Below are positions 16,950-27,270 of a DNA stretch of 52,814 bases, in pieces. Below the pieces are notes generated by a model. The model had not been told where the DNA came from, ran no database searches, and was given only the letters and a program-made list of their open reading frames with translations. The DNA is from Mycobacterium helveticum (lineage in GTDB: Bacteria; Actinomycetota; Actinomycetes; Mycobacteriales; Mycobacteriaceae): positions 1 to 52,814 of the forward strand of contig NZ_VMQU01000020.1 in the NCBI RefSeq assembly GCF_007714205.1. The letters are read 5' to 3'. Made by a program: the position numbers and the translations under genes. Within the stretch, counting starts at the first letter, position 1. Each line of letters starts with the position of its first letter.

Positions 16950-17522
16950 ATGACCGGAGCAAAGATGACGCGCGTTTACCTGGCTCGCCACGGCCGCACT
17001 GCTTTCAACGCCGAGGGGCGACTGCGTGGGCTGAGCGATCCGCCGCTGGACGAGGTCGGCCTTGCCGAGGTGGCGCGGCTGGCGCAGGTGCTGGCCGCCA
17101 AAGGTCCCACGGCGGTCGTGTGCAGCCCGCTGCAGCGAGCGGTGTCGACGGCTGAGGCGATCGCTGCGGCCGCAGGTGTCCCGGCCAGCGTCGACCTGCG
17201 ACTGAACGACCGCGACTACGGACCCATGACCGGGCACCCTCGCGCCGAAGTCGAAAAGCAATACGGCAGCGTCGATGCGGCACCGGGAGTCGAGCCGCGT
17301 GCGGCGGTGGCCGAGCGCGCCAAGAAGGCGTTCTTCGAACTTGTCGACGAACTTGCCCCCGGCCCGATCGTCCTGGTTTCCCACGACGCGTTCAATCAGG
17401 CCTTGCTCGAACAGCTGGATCCCTCCCTTGTTCGAGTTCGCCAGCGGACCGCTTGTTGGAATCAACTCAGCTTGGTTGACGGAACGTGGCGCGTTGATGC
17501 CTACGACCAGGTGGCTGAGTGA
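16950..17522 (+). CDS. Histidine phosphatase family protein (phosphoglycerate mutase-like)
   Basis: 190 residues. Catalytic LARHGRTAFN near the start, second His in VSHDAFNQ, and RDYGPMTG in between: the acid-phosphatase/phosphoglycerate-mutase fold (branch 1). Substrate not predictable; relatives act on phosphosugars or ribazole phosphate. ATG at 16950 sits just after GGAGGAGAT; a second ATG at 16965 is possible. It lies between the sulfation island and uvrC, on the same strand as both, and probably belongs to the backbone. Confidence 0.85.
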   Translation: MTGAKMTRVYLARHGRTAFNAEGRLRGLSDPPLDEVGLAEVARLAQVLAAKGPTAVVCSPLQRAVSTAEAIAAAAGVPASVDLRLNDRDYGPMTGHPRAEVEKQYGSVDAAPGVEPRAAVAERAKKAFFELVDELAPGPIVLVSHDAFNQALLEQLDPSLVRVRQRTACWNQLSLVDGTWRVDAYDQVAE

Positions 17523-17660
17523 GGGTCGGTCGAGACGTCCGGTTCGTCGATCCGAGTGGCCCGCCGACCGCACTCGATTGACGGTTGCCGACGCCCGCCC
17601 CTGATGCCGCCGGGGCCCTGCCGTGCCGGAAGCCGTCCCGACGGCTACTAGCCTGGACAC

Positions 17661-19604
17661 GTGCCCGATCCCGCCACGTATCGCCCCGCACCGGGGTCCA
17701 TCCCGGTCGAGCCGGGTGTCTACCGGTTCCGGGACCCGCACGGGCGAGTCATCTACGTCGGCAAGGCCAAGAGCCTGCGGAGCCGGCTGACGTCGTACTT
17801 CGCCGACGTCGCCGGCCTGCACCCGCGCACCCGGCAGATGGTGACCACCGCGGCCAAGGTCGAGTGGACGGTGGTCACCACCGAGGTCGAGGCGCTGCAG
17901 CTCGAATACAACTGGATCAAGGAGTTCGATCCGCGCTTCAACGTGCGCTACCGGGACGACAAGTCCTACCCGGTGCTTGCGGTCACCCTGGGCGAGGAGT
18001 TTCCCCGCCTGATGGTGTATCGCGGCCCGCGCCGCAAAGGGGTGCGCTACTTCGGGCCGTACTCGCATGCCTGGGCCATCCGGGAGACGCTGGACCTGCT
18101 CACCCGGGTCTTCCCGGCACGCACCTGCTCGGGTGGGGTGTTCAAGCGGCACAAGCAGATTGACCGGCCGTGCCTGCTCGGCTACATCGACAAGTGCTCG
18201 GCGCCGTGTATCGGCAGGGTCAGCGCCGAGCAGCATCGCCGCATCGTGGACGATTTCTGCGACTTCCTGTCCGGCAAGACCGACCGGTTCGCCCGCGAGC
18301 TGGAGCAGCAGATGAACGCCGCGGCCGAGCGGCTCGACTTCGAGCGGGCCGCCCGGCTGCGGGACGACCTGTCCGCGCTGAAGCGGGCCATGGAGAAGCA
18401 GGCGGTGGTCTTCGGCGACGGTACCGACGCCGACGTCATCGCGTTCGCCGACGACGAACTGGAAGCCGCCGTGCAGGTGTTCCACGTCCGCGGCGGGCGG
18501 GTGCGTGGCCAGCGCGGCTGGATCGTCGAAAAGTCCGGCGACCCGGGCGATTCCGGCGAGGAGCAGTTGGTGGAGCAGTTCCTGACGCAGTTCTACGGCG
18601 AGCAGGCCGAGCTGGGTGGCGCCGCCGACGAAGCGGTCAACCCGGTTCCCCGTGAGGTGCTGGTGCCGTGCCTGCCGTCCAATGCCGACGAGCTGTCGAG
18701 CTGGCTTTCCGGGTTGCGCGGCTCCCGGGTCAGCCTGCGGGTGCCGCGCCGCGGCGACAAAAAGGCGCTGGCCGAAACCGTGCAGCGCAACGCCAAAGAA
18801 GCGCTGCAGCAACACAAACTGAAAAGGGCGGGCGACTTCAACGCCAGATCGGCGGCGCTGCAGAACATCCAGGATGCCCTGGGTCTGGCGGACGCGCCGC
18901 TGCGCATCGAATGCGTCGACGTCAGCCATGTGCAGGGCACCGACGTGGTGGCCTCGTTGGTGGTGTTCGAGGACGGTTTGCCGCGCAAGTCGGACTACCG
19001 CCACTTCGCGGTCCGGGAAGCGGCCGGGCGGGGACGTTCCGACGACGTCGCCTCCATCGCCGAGGTGACCCGCCGCCGGTTCCTGCGCCACCTGAATGAC
19101 CAGCAGGACCCGAATATGCTGTCCCCGGAAGGCAAATCGCGCCGATTCGCCTATCCGCCCAACCTGTACGTCGTCGACGGCGGCGCGCCGCAGGTCAATG
19201 CGGCCAGCGCCGTGCTCGACGAACTGGGTGTCACCGACGTGGCGGTGATCGGCCTGGCCAAGCGGCTCGAGGAGGTGTGGGTGCCCTCGGAGCCGGACCC
19301 GATCATCCTGCCGCGCAACAGCGAGGGCCTCTACCTGCTGCAGCGGGTCCGCGACGAGGCGCACCGGTTCGCCATCGCCTACCATCGCAGCAAGCGATCC
19401 AAACGAATGACCGCATCCGTGCTGGATTCGGTGCCAGGATTGGGGGAGCACCGCCGCAAGGCGCTGGTAACGCATTTCGGATCCATAGCCCGCCTCAAGG
19501 AGGCCACCGTCGACCAGATCACCGCCGTCCCGGGTATCGGCGTGGCCACCGCCACCGCCGTGCTCGAGGCGCTGCGGCCGGCGCAACCGGAGGACTCGGG
19601 ATGA
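17661..19604 (+). CDS. uvrC: UvrABC system protein C (excinuclease subunit)
   Basis: 647 residues, normal for mycobacteria. Makes both incisions in nucleotide-excision repair after UvrAB loads on damaged DNA. N-terminal GIY-YIG domain (EPGVYRFRD...[14 protein letters not shown], about 15-45), UVR/UvrB-binding segment near 200-235, RNase-H-like nuclease with [12 protein letters not shown] (about 417) and VVDGGAPQV, and tandem helix-hairpin-helix at the end ([22 protein letters not shown]). GTG start at 17661. Its stop overlaps the rapZ start by ATGA, the first of a chain of overlaps through yvcK. Confidence 0.98.
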   Translation: MPDPATYRPAPGSIPVEPGVYRFRDPHGRVIYVGKAKSLRSRLTSYFADVAGLHPRTRQMVTTAAKVEWTVVTTEVEALQLEYNWIKEFDPRFNVRYRDDKSYPVLAVTLGEEFPRLMVYRGPRRKGVRYFGPYSHAWAIRETLDLLTRVFPARTCSGGVFKRHKQIDRPCLLGYIDKCSAPCIGRVSAEQHRRIVDDFCDFLSGKTDRFARELEQQMNAAAERLDFERAARLRDDLSALKRAMEKQAVVFGDGTDADVIAFADDELEAAVQVFHVRGGRVRGQRGWIVEKSGDPGDSGEEQLVEQFLTQFYGEQAELGGAADEAVNPVPREVLVPCLPSNADELSSWLSGLRGSRVSLRVPRRGDKKALAETVQRNAKEALQQHKLKRAGDFNARSAALQNIQDALGLADAPLRIECVDVSHVQGTDVVASLVVFEDGLPRKSDYRHFAVREAAGRGRSDDVASIAEVTRRRFLRHLNDQQDPNMLSPEGKSRRFAYPPNLYVVDGGAPQVNAASAVLDELGVTDVAVIGLAKRLEEVWVPSEPDPIILPRNSEGLYLLQRVRDEAHRFAIAYHRSKRSKRMTASVLDSVPGLGEHRRKALVTHFGSIARLKEATVDQITAVPGIGVATATAVLEALRPAQPEDSG

Positions 19605-20533
19605 CGGGTCAGGGTGAGCTGGCCCAGAGCCCCCCCGGGCCCCACGACGAGGGATCCGCGGCCGGCATCGACGTCGTCCTGGTGACCGGGTTGTCCGGGG
19701 CCGGCCGGGGCACGGCGGCCAAGGTGCTCGAGGACCTCGGCTGGTACGTGGCCGACAACCTGCCGCCGCAGCTGATCACCCGGATGGTGGATCTCGGGCT
19801 GGCCGCCGGGTCGAGGATCACCCAGCTGGCGGTCGTGATGGACGTCCGCTCACGCGGATTCACCGGTGACCTGGACTCGGTGCGCACCGAGCTGGCCACC
19901 CGCAACATCGCCCCGCGGGTGGTCTTTCTGGAGGCGTCCGACGACACGCTGGTGCGCCGCTACGAGCAGAACCGCCGCAGCCACCCGCTGCAGGGTGATC
20001 AGACCCTGGCCGAGGGCATCGCCGCCGAACGCAGGATGCTGGCCCCGGTGCGCGCCGGCGCCGACCTGATCATCGACACGTCGACGCTGTCGGTGCGGGC
20101 CCTGCGGGAAAGCATCGAGCGGGCCTTCGGTGGCGTCGCCGCCGCGTCCATCAGCGTCACCGTCGAGTCGTTCGGGTTCAAATACGGGCTGCCCATGGAC
20201 GCCGACATGGTGATGGACGTGCGGTTCCTGCCCAACCCGCACTGGGTCGACGAGCTGCGTCCCCATACCGGCCAACACCCGGCGGTGCGCGACTACGTGT
20301 TGGCCCAGCCCGGCGCGGCCGAGTTCCTCGACGCCTACCATCAGCTGCTGAACCTGGTCGTCGACGGCTACCGCCGGGAGGGCAAGCGCTACATGACGGT
20401 CGCGATCGGCTGCACCGGCGGCAAGCATCGCAGCGTCGCGATCGCCGAGGCGCTGATGCAGCTGCTGCGGGGCCCCAACACCGGAGCCCAACTGTCGGTG
20501 CGGGTGCTGCACCGGGACCTGGGCCGCGAATGA
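19601..20533 (+). CDS. rapZ: RapZ/YvcJ-family nucleotide-binding protein
   Basis: 310 residues. P-loop protein of the RapZ family; in enterobacteria it controls the GlmZ/GlmY RNAs, in actinobacteria the role is less clear. Seen: Walker A variant GLSGAGRGT (Arg in place of the usual Lys, as I remember also for Mtb Rv1421), [23 protein letters not shown], and the C-terminal [27 protein letters not shown] and [11 protein letters not shown] motifs. ATG at 19601 overlaps the uvrC stop; its own stop overlaps the yvcK start. Confidence 0.96.
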   Translation: MTGQGELAQSPPGPHDEGSAAGIDVVLVTGLSGAGRGTAAKVLEDLGWYVADNLPPQLITRMVDLGLAAGSRITQLAVVMDVRSRGFTGDLDSVRTELATRNIAPRVVFLEASDDTLVRRYEQNRRSHPLQGDQTLAEGIAAERRMLAPVRAGADLIIDTSTLSVRALRESIERAFGGVAAASISVTVESFGFKYGLPMDADMVMDVRFLPNPHWVDELRPHTGQHPAVRDYVLAQPGAAEFLDAYHQLLNLVVDGYRREGKRYMTVAIGCTGGKHRSVAIAEALMQLLRGPNTGAQLSVRVLHRDLGRE

Positions 20534-21618
20534 GCCCGCCAGCCACCCCCCCGGCCAGTCGAAACATCGTCGCGCTGGGCGGTGGGCACGGCCTGTATGC
20601 GACGCTGTCCGCGGCCCGCCGGCTGAGCCCGCACGTCACCGCGGTGGTCACCGTCGCCGACGACGGCGGCTCGTCGGGCCGGCTGCGCAGCGAACTGGAC
20701 ATCGTCCCCCCGGGCGACCTGCGAATGGCGTTGGCGGCGCTGGCATCTGACAGCCCGCACGGTCGGCTGTGGGCGACCATCCTGCAGCACCGCTTCGGTG
20801 GCAGCGGCGCGCTGGCCGGGCATCCCATCGGCAACCTGATGCTCGCGGGCCTGTCCGAGGTGCTCGGCGACCCGGTCGCGGCCCTCGACGAGCTCGGGCG
20901 CATCCTCGGCGTCAAGGGCCGGGTGCTGCCGATGTGCCCGATCGCGCTGCAGATCGAGGCCGACGTCTCCGGCCTGGAGGCCGACCCGCGGATGTTCCGG
21001 CTGATCCGCGGCCAGGTGGCGATCGCGACCACCCCGGGCAAGGTGCGGCGGGTCCGGCTGCTGCCCGGCAACCCGCCGGCGACCCGGCAGGCGGTCGACG
21101 CGATCATGGCCGCCGACCTGGTGGTGCTCGGCCCCGGGTCGTGGTTCACCAGCGTGATCCCGCATGTGCTGGTGCCGGAACTGGCCGCGGCGCTGCGGGC
21201 GACCACCGCCCGCCGCGCGCTGGTGCTCAACCTGGTGGCCGAGCCGGGGGAGACGGCCGGTTTCTCGGTGGAGCGCCACCTGCACGTGCTGGCCCAGCAC
21301 GCGCCGGATTTCGCCGTGCACGACGTCATCATCGACGCCGATCGGGTCCCCAGTGACCGGGAACGCGACCAGCTGCGCCGGACGGCGACAGTGCTGCAAG
21401 CCGAGGTGCACTTCGCTGACGTGTCCAGACCTGGTACACCTTTACATGACCCGGGCAAGCTCGCGGCTGTCCTGGACGGCGTGCGAGTGGGCAACAAGGA
21501 CTCGTCGGCGCACAGCGCGACAGCCACCGAAGAGATTCGGATCGACGGTGAACGCCCGCAGACCGGGGCGGATGGACCGGCTGGCAACGGACCGAGGGGT
21601 GACGACGCGTGGCGATGA
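20530..21618 (+). CDS. yvcK: Gluconeogenesis factor YvcK/CuvA family
   Basis: 362 residues. Binds UDP-sugars and links carbon use with cell-wall growth; the Mtb homologue Rv1422 is called CuvA. Seen: [14 protein letters not shown] at the N-terminus, [37 protein letters not shown], and [11 protein letters not shown] poorly conserved hydrophilic tail after about residue 320 overlaps the whiA start by 10 bases. ATG at 20530, overlapping the rapZ stop. Confidence 0.96.
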   Translation: MSPPATPPASRNIVALGGGHGLYATLSAARRLSPHVTAVVTVADDGGSSGRLRSELDIVPPGDLRMALAALASDSPHGRLWATILQHRFGGSGALAGHPIGNLMLAGLSEVLGDPVAALDELGRILGVKGRVLPMCPIALQIEADVSGLEADPRMFRLIRGQVAIATTPGKVRRVRLLPGNPPATRQAVDAIMAADLVVLGPGSWFTSVIPHVLVPELAAALRATTARRALVLNLVAEPGETAGFSVERHLHVLAQHAPDFAVHDVIIDADRVPSDRERDQLRRTATVLQAEVHFADVSRPGTPLHDPGKLAAVLDGVRVGNKDSSAHSATATEEIRIDGERPQTGADGPAGNGPRGDDAWR

Positions 21619-22592
21619 CGACCGAAGTCAAGGACGAGTTGAGCCGCCTGGTCGTGCAGTCGGTCAGCGCCCGCCGCGCCGAGGTCACGTCCCTGCTGAG
21701 GTTTGCCGGTGGGCTGCACATCGTGGGTGGCCGGGTGATCGTCGAGGCCGAGGTGGACCTGGGCAACATCGCGCGGCGCCTACGCAAGGACATCTTCGAC
21801 CTGTACGGCTACAACGCGCTCGTGCATGTGTTGTCGGCCACGGGGATTCGCAGGACCACCCGCTACGTGCTGCGGGTGGCCAACGACGGCGAGGCGCTGG
21901 CCCGCCAGACCGGCCTGCTCGACAACCGGGGGCGTCCGGTGCGGGGCCTGCCCGCCCAGGTGGTCGGGGGCAGCGTCGCCGACGCCGAAGCGGCGTGGCG
22001 CGGGGCGTTCCTGGCGCACGGTTCGCTGACCGAACCGGGACGCTCGTCGGCCCTGGAGGTCAGCTGCCCCGGCCCGGAGGCCGCGCTGGCGCTGGTGGGT
22101 GCGGCACGCCGGCTCGGGGTCAGCGCCAAGGCGCGCGAGGTGCGCGGCGCCGACCGCGTGGTGGTGCGCGACGGCGAGGCGATCGGCGCGCTGCTGACCC
22201 GGATGGGCGCCCAGGACACCCGGCTGGTCTGGGAGGAGCGCCGGATGCGGCGCGAGGTCCGCGCGACCGCCAACCGGCTCGCCAACTTCGACGACGCCAA
22301 CCTGCGCCGCTCGGCCCGGGCCGCGGTCGCGGCGGCCGCGCGGGTGGAGCGCGCGCTGGAGATACTCGGCGCCACCGTGCCCGACCATCTGGCCTCGGCC
22401 GGCAAGCTGCGGGTGGAGCACCGGCAGGCCTCGCTGGAGGAGCTCGGTCGGCTGGCCGACCCTCCGATGACCAAAGACGCTGTGGCGGGCCGCATTCGGC
22501 GCCTGCTGTCGATGGCCGACCGCAAGGCGAAGGTCGACGGCATCCCCGACACGGAGTCGGCGGTGACGCCGGACCTGTTGGAAGACGCCTGA
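21609..22592 (+). CDS. whiA: Sporulation/cell-division transcription regulator WhiA
   Basis: 327 residues. DNA-binding protein with an N-terminal LAGLIDADG-homing-endonuclease-like fold ([17 protein letters not shown], and [23 protein letters not shown]) and a C-terminal helix-turn-helix ([25 protein letters not shown]). GTG at 21609; an ATG two codons later is possible. Ends the uvrC-rapZ-yvcK-whiA cluster, an order conserved in Gram-positive bacteria. Confidence 0.98.
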   Translation: MAMTTEVKDELSRLVVQSVSARRAEVTSLLRFAGGLHIVGGRVIVEAEVDLGNIARRLRKDIFDLYGYNALVHVLSATGIRRTTRYVLRVANDGEALARQTGLLDNRGRPVRGLPAQVVGGSVADAEAAWRGAFLAHGSLTEPGRSSALEVSCPGPEAALALVGAARRLGVSAKAREVRGADRVVVRDGEAIGALLTRMGAQDTRLVWEERRMRREVRATANRLANFDDANLRRSARAAVAAAARVERALEILGATVPDHLASAGKLRVEHRQASLEELGRLADPPMTKDAVAGRIRRLLSMADRKAKVDGIPDTESAVTPDLLEDA

Positions 22593-22667
22593 TGGGCGAC
22601 GCCCGGACCCGCACGAATTGCCGAAAATAGCTGTTGAGTCTTCGACGCCGAGGGCTACGGTCGGAGC

Positions 22668-24059
22668 ATGGAACGGCTTTCGAGTGTGGACGCGGCTTTC
22701 TGGTCTGCCGAGACCGCGGGCTGGCACATGCACGTCGGTGCGCTGGCGATCTGCGACCCCGGCGACGCGCCCGAGTACAGCTTTGCGCGGCTGCGTCAGC
22801 TGATCATCGAGCGTCTGCCCGAGCTGCCACAGTTGCGCTGGCGCGTCACCGGCGCGCCGTTGGGCCTGGACCGGCCGTGGTTCGTCGAGGACGAGGACCT
22901 CGACATCGACTTCCACGTCCGCCGCATCGGGGTCCCCGCGCCGGGCGGCCGCCGCGAAGTCGAAGAGCTGGTGGGCCGGCTGATGTCCTACAAGCTGGAC
23001 CGCTCCCGGCCGCTGTGGGAGCTGTGGGTGATCGAGGGCGTCGAGGGCGGCCGGATCGCGTCGCTGACCAAGATGCACCACGCCATCGTCGACGGCGTCT
23101 CGGGTGCCGGGCTCGGCGAAATCCTGTTGGACGTGACGCCCGAACCGCGGCCGCCGCAGCAGCAGACCCTCGGATCGCTGGTGGGAGCCCAGCTTCCGGG
23201 CATCGAGCGGCGCGCAGTGGGCGCCCTGATCAACGTCGCCGTCCTGACGCCGTTCCGCATCGCCCGGCTGGTGGAGCAGACGCTGCGTCAGCAGGTCGCC
23301 GGCCTCGGTGTCCGTAGCCGGCCGCCGCGCTTCTTCGAGGCGCCGAAAACGCGTTTCAACGCGCCCGTGTCGCCGCACCGGCGGATCACCGGGTGCCGCA
23401 TCGAGCTGTCGCGGGCCAAGGCCGTCAAGGACGCCTTCGGTGTCAAGCTCAACGACGTCGTGCTGGCGCTGGTGGCCGGCGCCGCCCGGGATTACCTGCA
23501 AAAGCGCGGCGAGCTACCGTCCAAGCCGCTGATCGCCCAGATCCCGGTGTCGACCCGCACCGACGCGAGCAGGGATGACGTCGGCAACAAGATCAGCTCG
23601 ATGACCGTGTCGCTGGCCACCGACGTCGACCACCCCGCCGAGCGGCTGCGCGCCATCCACGACAGCACGCAGAGCGCCAAGCTGATGGCCAAGGCGCTGT
23701 CGGCGCATCAGATCATGGGGCTGACCGAGACCACCCCGCCCGGGCTGCTGCAGCTGGCCGCGCGGGCGTACACCGCCAGCGGGCTGTCGCGAAACCTGGC
23801 CCCCATCAACCTGGTTGTGTCCAACGTGCCGGGGCCGCCGTGGCCGCTGTACATGGCCGGCGCCAAGCTGGATTCGCTGGTGCCGCTGGGTCCGCCGGTG
23901 CTGGACGTCGCCCTGAACATCACCTGTTTCTCCTACACGGACTACCTCGACTTCGGCTTCGTGACCACCCCGGAGGTGGCCAACGACATCGACGAGATGG
24001 CCGACGGCATCGACGAGGCGCTGACCGGGCTGGAGAAAGCCGCGGCGCTGGGCTCCTAG
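22668..24059 (+). CDS. Wax ester synthase/diacylglycerol acyltransferase (WS/DGAT)
   Basis: 463 residues. Transfers acyl chains from acyl-CoA to diacylglycerol or alcohols, giving storage lipid. N-terminal [15 protein letters not shown], active-site [10 protein letters not shown] (about 140), mid-domain [13 protein letters not shown], and the C-terminal [21 protein letters not shown]. Corresponds by position after whiA to Mtb Rv1425. No operon partner on this strand. Its last 344 bases (23687-24030) are repeated at 31171-31559, on the far side of the sulfur-reduction island. Confidence 0.95.
   Translation: MERLSSVDAAFWSAETAGWHMHVGALAICDPGDAPEYSFARLRQLIIERLPELPQLRWRVTGAPLGLDRPWFVEDEDLDIDFHVRRIGVPAPGGRREVEELVGRLMSYKLDRSRPLWELWVIEGVEGGRIASLTKMHHAIVDGVSGAGLGEILLDVTPEPRPPQQQTLGSLVGAQLPGIERRAVGALINVAVLTPFRIARLVEQTLRQQVAGLGVRSRPPRFFEAPKTRFNAPVSPHRRITGCRIELSRAKAVKDAFGVKLNDVVLALVAGAARDYLQKRGELPSKPLIAQIPVSTRTDASRDDVGNKISSMTVSLATDVDHPAERLRAIHDSTQSAKLMAKALSAHQIMGLTETTPPGLLQLAARAYTASGLSRNLAPINLVVSNVPGPPWPLYMAGAKLDSLVPLGPPVLDVALNITCFSYTDYLDFGFVTTPEVANDIDEMADGIDEALTGLEKAAALGS
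23687..24030 (+). repeat. Left copy of WS/DGAT 3'-end direct repeat
   Basis: Starts GGCCAAGGCGCTGTCGGCGC and ends GCGCTGACCGGG inside the intact WS/DGAT gene. It is repeated in the same orientation at 31171-31559 with only scattered substitutions and a 45-bp expansion. The two copies bracket the 7.1-kb sulfur island. Confidence 0.95.
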
Positions 24060-24092
24060 CGTTCTCCTGCCCTTGGTTGTCGGGGTATTGGT

Positions 24093-24980
24093 TCAAATCG
24101 TCAGCAGCGACTGGACCGCGGTGTACCCGGCGACAGCGACGAGGAGCCACACGAACCATCGGGTCAATCGGTCCGCCGGCACCCGGCCGGCGATCACATC
24201 GCCGAGCAGTACCCCGACCATTCCGGCCACGGTGAACGGGATCGCCACTCGCCAGTCGATCCGTGCGTCGGGGAGGCGGGCCACCAGCCCTTCGGCGGAG
24301 CTGATGACGATCACCAGCAGGGAGGTCCCGACCGCGAGCGGCATCTCGTAGCCCAGCGCCAGGACCAGCGCCGGCACGATCACGAAGCCGCCGCCCACCC
24401 CGAAGAATCCGGTGAAGAATCCGACGACGCTGCCGGCGACGACCACTCGCCAGGCGGTTCCCGGCTTTGTCCGTTGCGGACCGCCGCCTTCACTGGCGTT
24501 CGCATCCGAGCCGGCGTGGTGAGCGCCGGTGGTCGGCTGGTGGCCGTCGGCAGCGGCGGAGGTCAATTGCTTGGTGTGGCAGGGAGTCTCGGTGTGCCGG
24601 GCGCGCATGCGCCATGCAGCCAGCAATATCAGCGCGGAAAACGCAAGCATCAGAACGCTGTTGGGGATTGCGCGGCTGAGTAGTGAACCAAGAACCGAGC
24701 CGCCGATGCCGACCAATCCGAAAACCAGCCCGGCGACCATCCGCACCCGGCCCGCGCGTAAGTGGCCAACCGTCCCGACCAACGCCGTGGCGCCGACCGC
24801 CAACAGCGAGGTCGTCGTCGCCGCGTGGGCCCCCTGGCCCACCCCGTAGACCAGGGCCGGCACCGCCAACATGGATCCACCACCGCCGAGCGCGCCAAGG
24901 GAGAGTCCGATCAGAAAGCCCAACGGTCCCGCGGCGACGACGCCGCCGGTGGTCAGCGCCGCCAAGCGCACGATGTTCAC
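24093..24980 (-). CDS. TauE/SafE-family sulfite/anion exporter
   Basis: 295 residues, about 8 membrane helices in two repeats, each with a glycine-rich TauE signature (SLGALGGGGSMLAVPAL near 28-44; FFTGFFGVGGGFVIVPAL near 190-207). A hydrophilic loop of some 60 residues (His, Thr, Gly-rich) separates the halves. Family members export sulfite, sulfoacetate or related organosulfur anions. GTG start at 24980. Last gene of a minus-strand set with the YeeE transporter, which makes a sulfur substrate likely. Confidence 0.88.
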   Translation of the reverse strand: MNIVRLAALTTGGVVAAGPLGFLIGLSLGALGGGGSMLAVPALVYGVGQGAHAATTTSLLAVGATALVGTVGHLRAGRVRMVAGLVFGLVGIGGSVLGSLLSRAIPNSVLMLAFSALILLAAWRMRARHTETPCHTKQLTSAAADGHQPTTGAHHAGSDANASEGGGPQRTKPGTAWRVVVAGSVVGFFTGFFGVGGGFVIVPALVLALGYEMPLAVGTSLLVIVISSAEGLVARLPDARIDWRVAIPFTVAGMVGVLLGDVIAGRVPADRLTRWFVWLLVAVAGYTAVQSLLTI

Positions 24981-25013
24981 CGTGGCGCACCCTGCGTGGC
25001 CGGGGCCCTGATA

Positions 25014-25274
25014 TCAGAGCCGGGCAGCAATTCCCCAGCGATGAAGTACGACACGTACCGGGCGTCCGCGCACCATCGCGTCGAGCACCATATCGGCGCG
25101 GGAAATTCCGGTGAGCGGCCGCCGGCGGCTCGAACGCTCACGTCCCAGGGCCAGGGTTGTCAGCATCATGGTGTCGGCCATGAGATTGCCGATCCGCTCG
25201 ATGCTCCGACTCTGTGGCGTGAACATCCCGAACGCGCCGCGATTCTTCGCAACCTGGTGTTGCTGGTCGTGCAT
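25014..25274 (-). CDS. Small hypothetical protein, 86 residues
   Basis: ATG at 25274 with GGAGGG 5 nt upstream gives a basic, soluble protein (KNRGAFGMFTP, GRERSSRRRPLTG, HRWGIAARL end). I do not recognise a family. It lies between the two-helix membrane protein and TauE in a sulfur-transport operon. Its 5' half overlaps another open frame (25138-25527) by 137 bases, so one of the two ends has probably moved by mutation. Confidence 0.55.
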   Translation of the reverse strand: MHDQQHQVAKNRGAFGMFTPQSRSIERIGNLMADTMMLTTLALGRERSSRRRPLTGISRADMVLDAMVRGRPVRVVLHRWGIAARL

Positions 25275-25527
25275 TGTTGCCCTCCGCATCGGTTGTCGGG
25301 CGGCTTGTTTGATTTGTGTCAGCCGAGTCGGGCTTTGATATCCGCTTCGGCTGCAGGGAGATGGTGGCGTAGGCGAGGAGCCCCACCGGGATGATGGCCG
25401 TGATGCTCACCTGGGCCAGGGTCAGCGGCGTCGACGCGCGATTGTGGGTCACCAGCGCCGCGACCGCACACGTCGCTACCGTGCCGCACACAACGATCAC
25501 GCGCAACCATTTCTCATGCGGTTTCAT
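25138..25527 (-). CDS. Small two-helix membrane protein
   Basis: ATG at 25527 overlaps the stop of the YeeE gene (ATGA), so translation is probably coupled. Residues 9-27 (VIVVCGTVATCAVAALVTH) and about 35-56 form two membrane helices; then a hydrophilic tail. From residue about 80 the frame runs on top of the 86-residue gene in another frame and looks non-coding, so the true end may have been near 25290 before a frameshift. No family recognised. Confidence 0.5.
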   Translation of the reverse strand: MKPHEKWLRVIVVCGTVATCAVAALVTHNRASTPLTLAQVSITAIIPVGLLAYATISLQPKRISKPDSADTNQTSRPTTDAEGNNARPATPGCEESRRVRDVHATESEHRADRQSHGRHHDADNPGPGT

Positions 25528-26735
25528 CTTTCTGCACGCGCATTCCCGTACACGAAACGAGCCGTCGCGGTCATGCCGATGAAGACCGCGATCGCGAACA
25601 CCCAGGCGCTGGCGGCCATCTGCACGCCACCACTGAGAAGGTGCCCACTGGTACATCCATCGGTCATCCGCGCACCGAACATCATGACGAAGGCGCCACC
25701 GAAGCTGCCGAGTGCCCGCTTGACCGGACCGTTTCCGAACCGGTTGCGCCAGGATGGAGGAATAACCGGCCGGAAGCCCTGAAAATGCCGGCTCACGAAG
25801 AGCGCGGCAAGCAATGCGCCGAGGAACGTTCCGATGTCGGAAAACGGCTCCCATCCTACTTTGTGGATCGCCACGTTGCTGTAATCGAAGCTCGGGAGGA
25901 ACAGTCGACCGGCCAACCACGAGTATGTCGTGGATTCACCGAAAATCTGGTGCAGGAAAATGGCGAGTACCACCAGCAACCCGATAAAGACACTGGTGCT
26001 CAACTTGATTCGGGAGTAGAAGTTACTGTCGGGCACGTCGGCCGCCACCACGCTGTGGAGCCCGTTCGAGCAGTTCTGCCGCAACCCGCCTTCTGCCAAA
26101 TATGCGGCCGTGTCGCGCATCGATTCCTGATCCCGCGGACTGATCTGTCCCGTGCGGGCTTGCATCACCCAACTTCGGCCGCCTGAATAGCGAGGAAGAA
26201 ATGCCGTACCGGCGAGCAGTGCAACCGCGTACACGGCGGCGATCAGCAGTGTGAATACCGGCCGAATGTGGTGGACCGAACCGGATGCGATGACATCACC
26301 GTAGCCAGCGGTGTGTAGTAACCACCGGCCGGCCGCCGTTTGATACAGCATTGTCCAGGCTGCGGCGCCCAGGACACCGCCCGGAAACGCATACAACGCG
26401 TCGCGGCGGCCCTCGCCGAGGGCCATCAATTCTGAACCCGGGACGTAGCCAGATACCGCCATGCCCGCGCCGAACAGCAGTCCACCAATGGCCACGCCGA
26501 CGACGTATACCGGCTTCGGCGAAAAATGCATGGAAATTCCGAGAGCATACAGGCCGTAGAGGGCGAGAGCCCCGATTGCGCAAGCGATAGCCAGGCAGCC
26601 GACCAACAACCGGTCTTTCCAACGGGCGAGCCGGATCAGGGTCTCCGGATTACCGATTCCCCAGACCTCGCCGACGCCGCCGAACAGGATTCCGAACACC
26701 ACGCCGATCCACAGCGGGGCTGTCACCGTGATCAT
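25524..26735 (-). CDS. YeeE/YedE-family sulfur (thiosulfate) transporter
   Basis: 403 residues, about 10 membrane helices, two-repeat YeeE/YedE fold (sulf_transp). The family includes TsuA, which takes up thiosulfate through stacked Cys residues. Seen: the second repeat has GARMTDGCTSGHLLSG with the key Cys361; the first repeat has GYVPGSELMALGEG where a Cys is usual (GxCPGT), so one sulfur-relay Cys appears to be lost. ATG at 26735, ribosome site weak. First gene of the operon leading to TauE; a promoter-like sequence lies at 26860-26887. Confidence 0.85.
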   Translation of the reverse strand: MITVTAPLWIGVVFGILFGGVGEVWGIGNPETLIRLARWKDRLLVGCLAIACAIGALALYGLYALGISMHFSPKPVYVVGVAIGGLLFGAGMAVSGYVPGSELMALGEGRRDALYAFPGGVLGAAAWTMLYQTAAGRWLLHTAGYGDVIASGSVHHIRPVFTLLIAAVYAVALLAGTAFLPRYSGGRSWVMQARTGQISPRDQESMRDTAAYLAEGGLRQNCSNGLHSVVAADVPDSNFYSRIKLSTSVFIGLLVVLAIFLHQIFGESTTYSWLAGRLFLPSFDYSNVAIHKVGWEPFSDIGTFLGALLAALFVSRHFQGFRPVIPPSWRNRFGNGPVKRALGSFGGAFVMMFGARMTDGCTSGHLLSGGVQMAASAWVFAIAVFIGMTATARFVYGNARAER

Positions 26736-26859
26736 TACGGCGTCGGCCTTAATGCCCGGGAATCAGCCGGGACCGGCTGAGCGGACAACACAACAGTGCG
26801 CGCAGCAGGGTACGGCGCGCGGGCACTGGCCGGCGAGGCGAGTGACCGCGGGCGAAGTG

Positions 26860-26887
26860 TATGTAGCACAATCAGTTACATTCGCAA
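26860..26887 (-). promoter_or_regulatory. Promoter with overlapping palindrome before the YeeE operon
   Basis: On the minus strand TTGCGA (-35-like, 26882-26887) is followed after 16 bases by TACATA (-10-like, 26860-26865). The stretch ATGTAACTGATTGTGCTACAT (plus strand 26861-26881) is an imperfect palindrome with perfect ATGTA/TACAT arms, overlapping the spacer and the -10. This is where a repressor such as an ArsR/SmtB-type protein would sit. No regulator gene is adjacent. Confidence 0.45.
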
Positions 26888-26899
26888 TATGAGTGACGC

Positions 26900-27217
26900 C
26901 TACTTTGCGGGGTCCTTATTTTTGATCGGGTCCGGGTCGTTGTCGGTCATTCCGACCCGGGCTGCGCCGCCGGGAGAGCCGAGCTGGGCGAAGAAGTCGG
27001 CGTTGATCTGGGTGTAGTCGCTCCACTCCTCCGGGACGTCTTCGTCGACATAGATGGCTTCGACCGGGCACACCGGCTCGCAGGCGGCGCAATCGATGCA
27101 CTCGTCGGGCTGGATGTAGAGCATGCGTTGACCCTCGTAGATACAGTCGACGGGACATTCGTCGACGCAACTCTTGTCTTTAACGTCGATGCAGGGTTCG
27201 GTAATCACAAACGTCAC
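26900..27217 (-). CDS. fdxA: Seven-iron ferredoxin (3Fe-4S/4Fe-4S)
   Basis: 105 residues. Carries electrons from a reductase to an acceptor, here most likely SirA. Cys pattern C-x7-C-x3-C-x3-C followed by [12 protein letters not shown] is the classic 7Fe type; the [11 protein letters not shown] and DVPEEW flanks fit the mycobacterial FdxA/FdxC group. GTG at 27217 with AAGGAAGG 8 nt upstream. 53 bp after fprA on the same strand, so the operon runs sirA-cysH-fprA-fdx. Confidence 0.93.
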   Translation of the reverse strand: MTFVITEPCIDVKDKSCVDECPVDCIYEGQRMLYIQPDECIDCAACEPVCPVEAIYVDEDVPEEWSDYTQINADFFAQLGSPGGAARVGMTDNDPDPIKNKDPAK

Positions 27218-27270
27218 GGATTTTGCCTTCCTTTTCAGCTCACGGTGAGCGATACGGTGGTATGACCGGG

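Noticed and set aside
16923..19586. 887-codon minus-strand frame across the phosphatase and uvrC
   Set aside because: Spans two well-supported genes on the other strand, is His/Arg/Gly-rich with no domain, and is a typical high-GC shadow.
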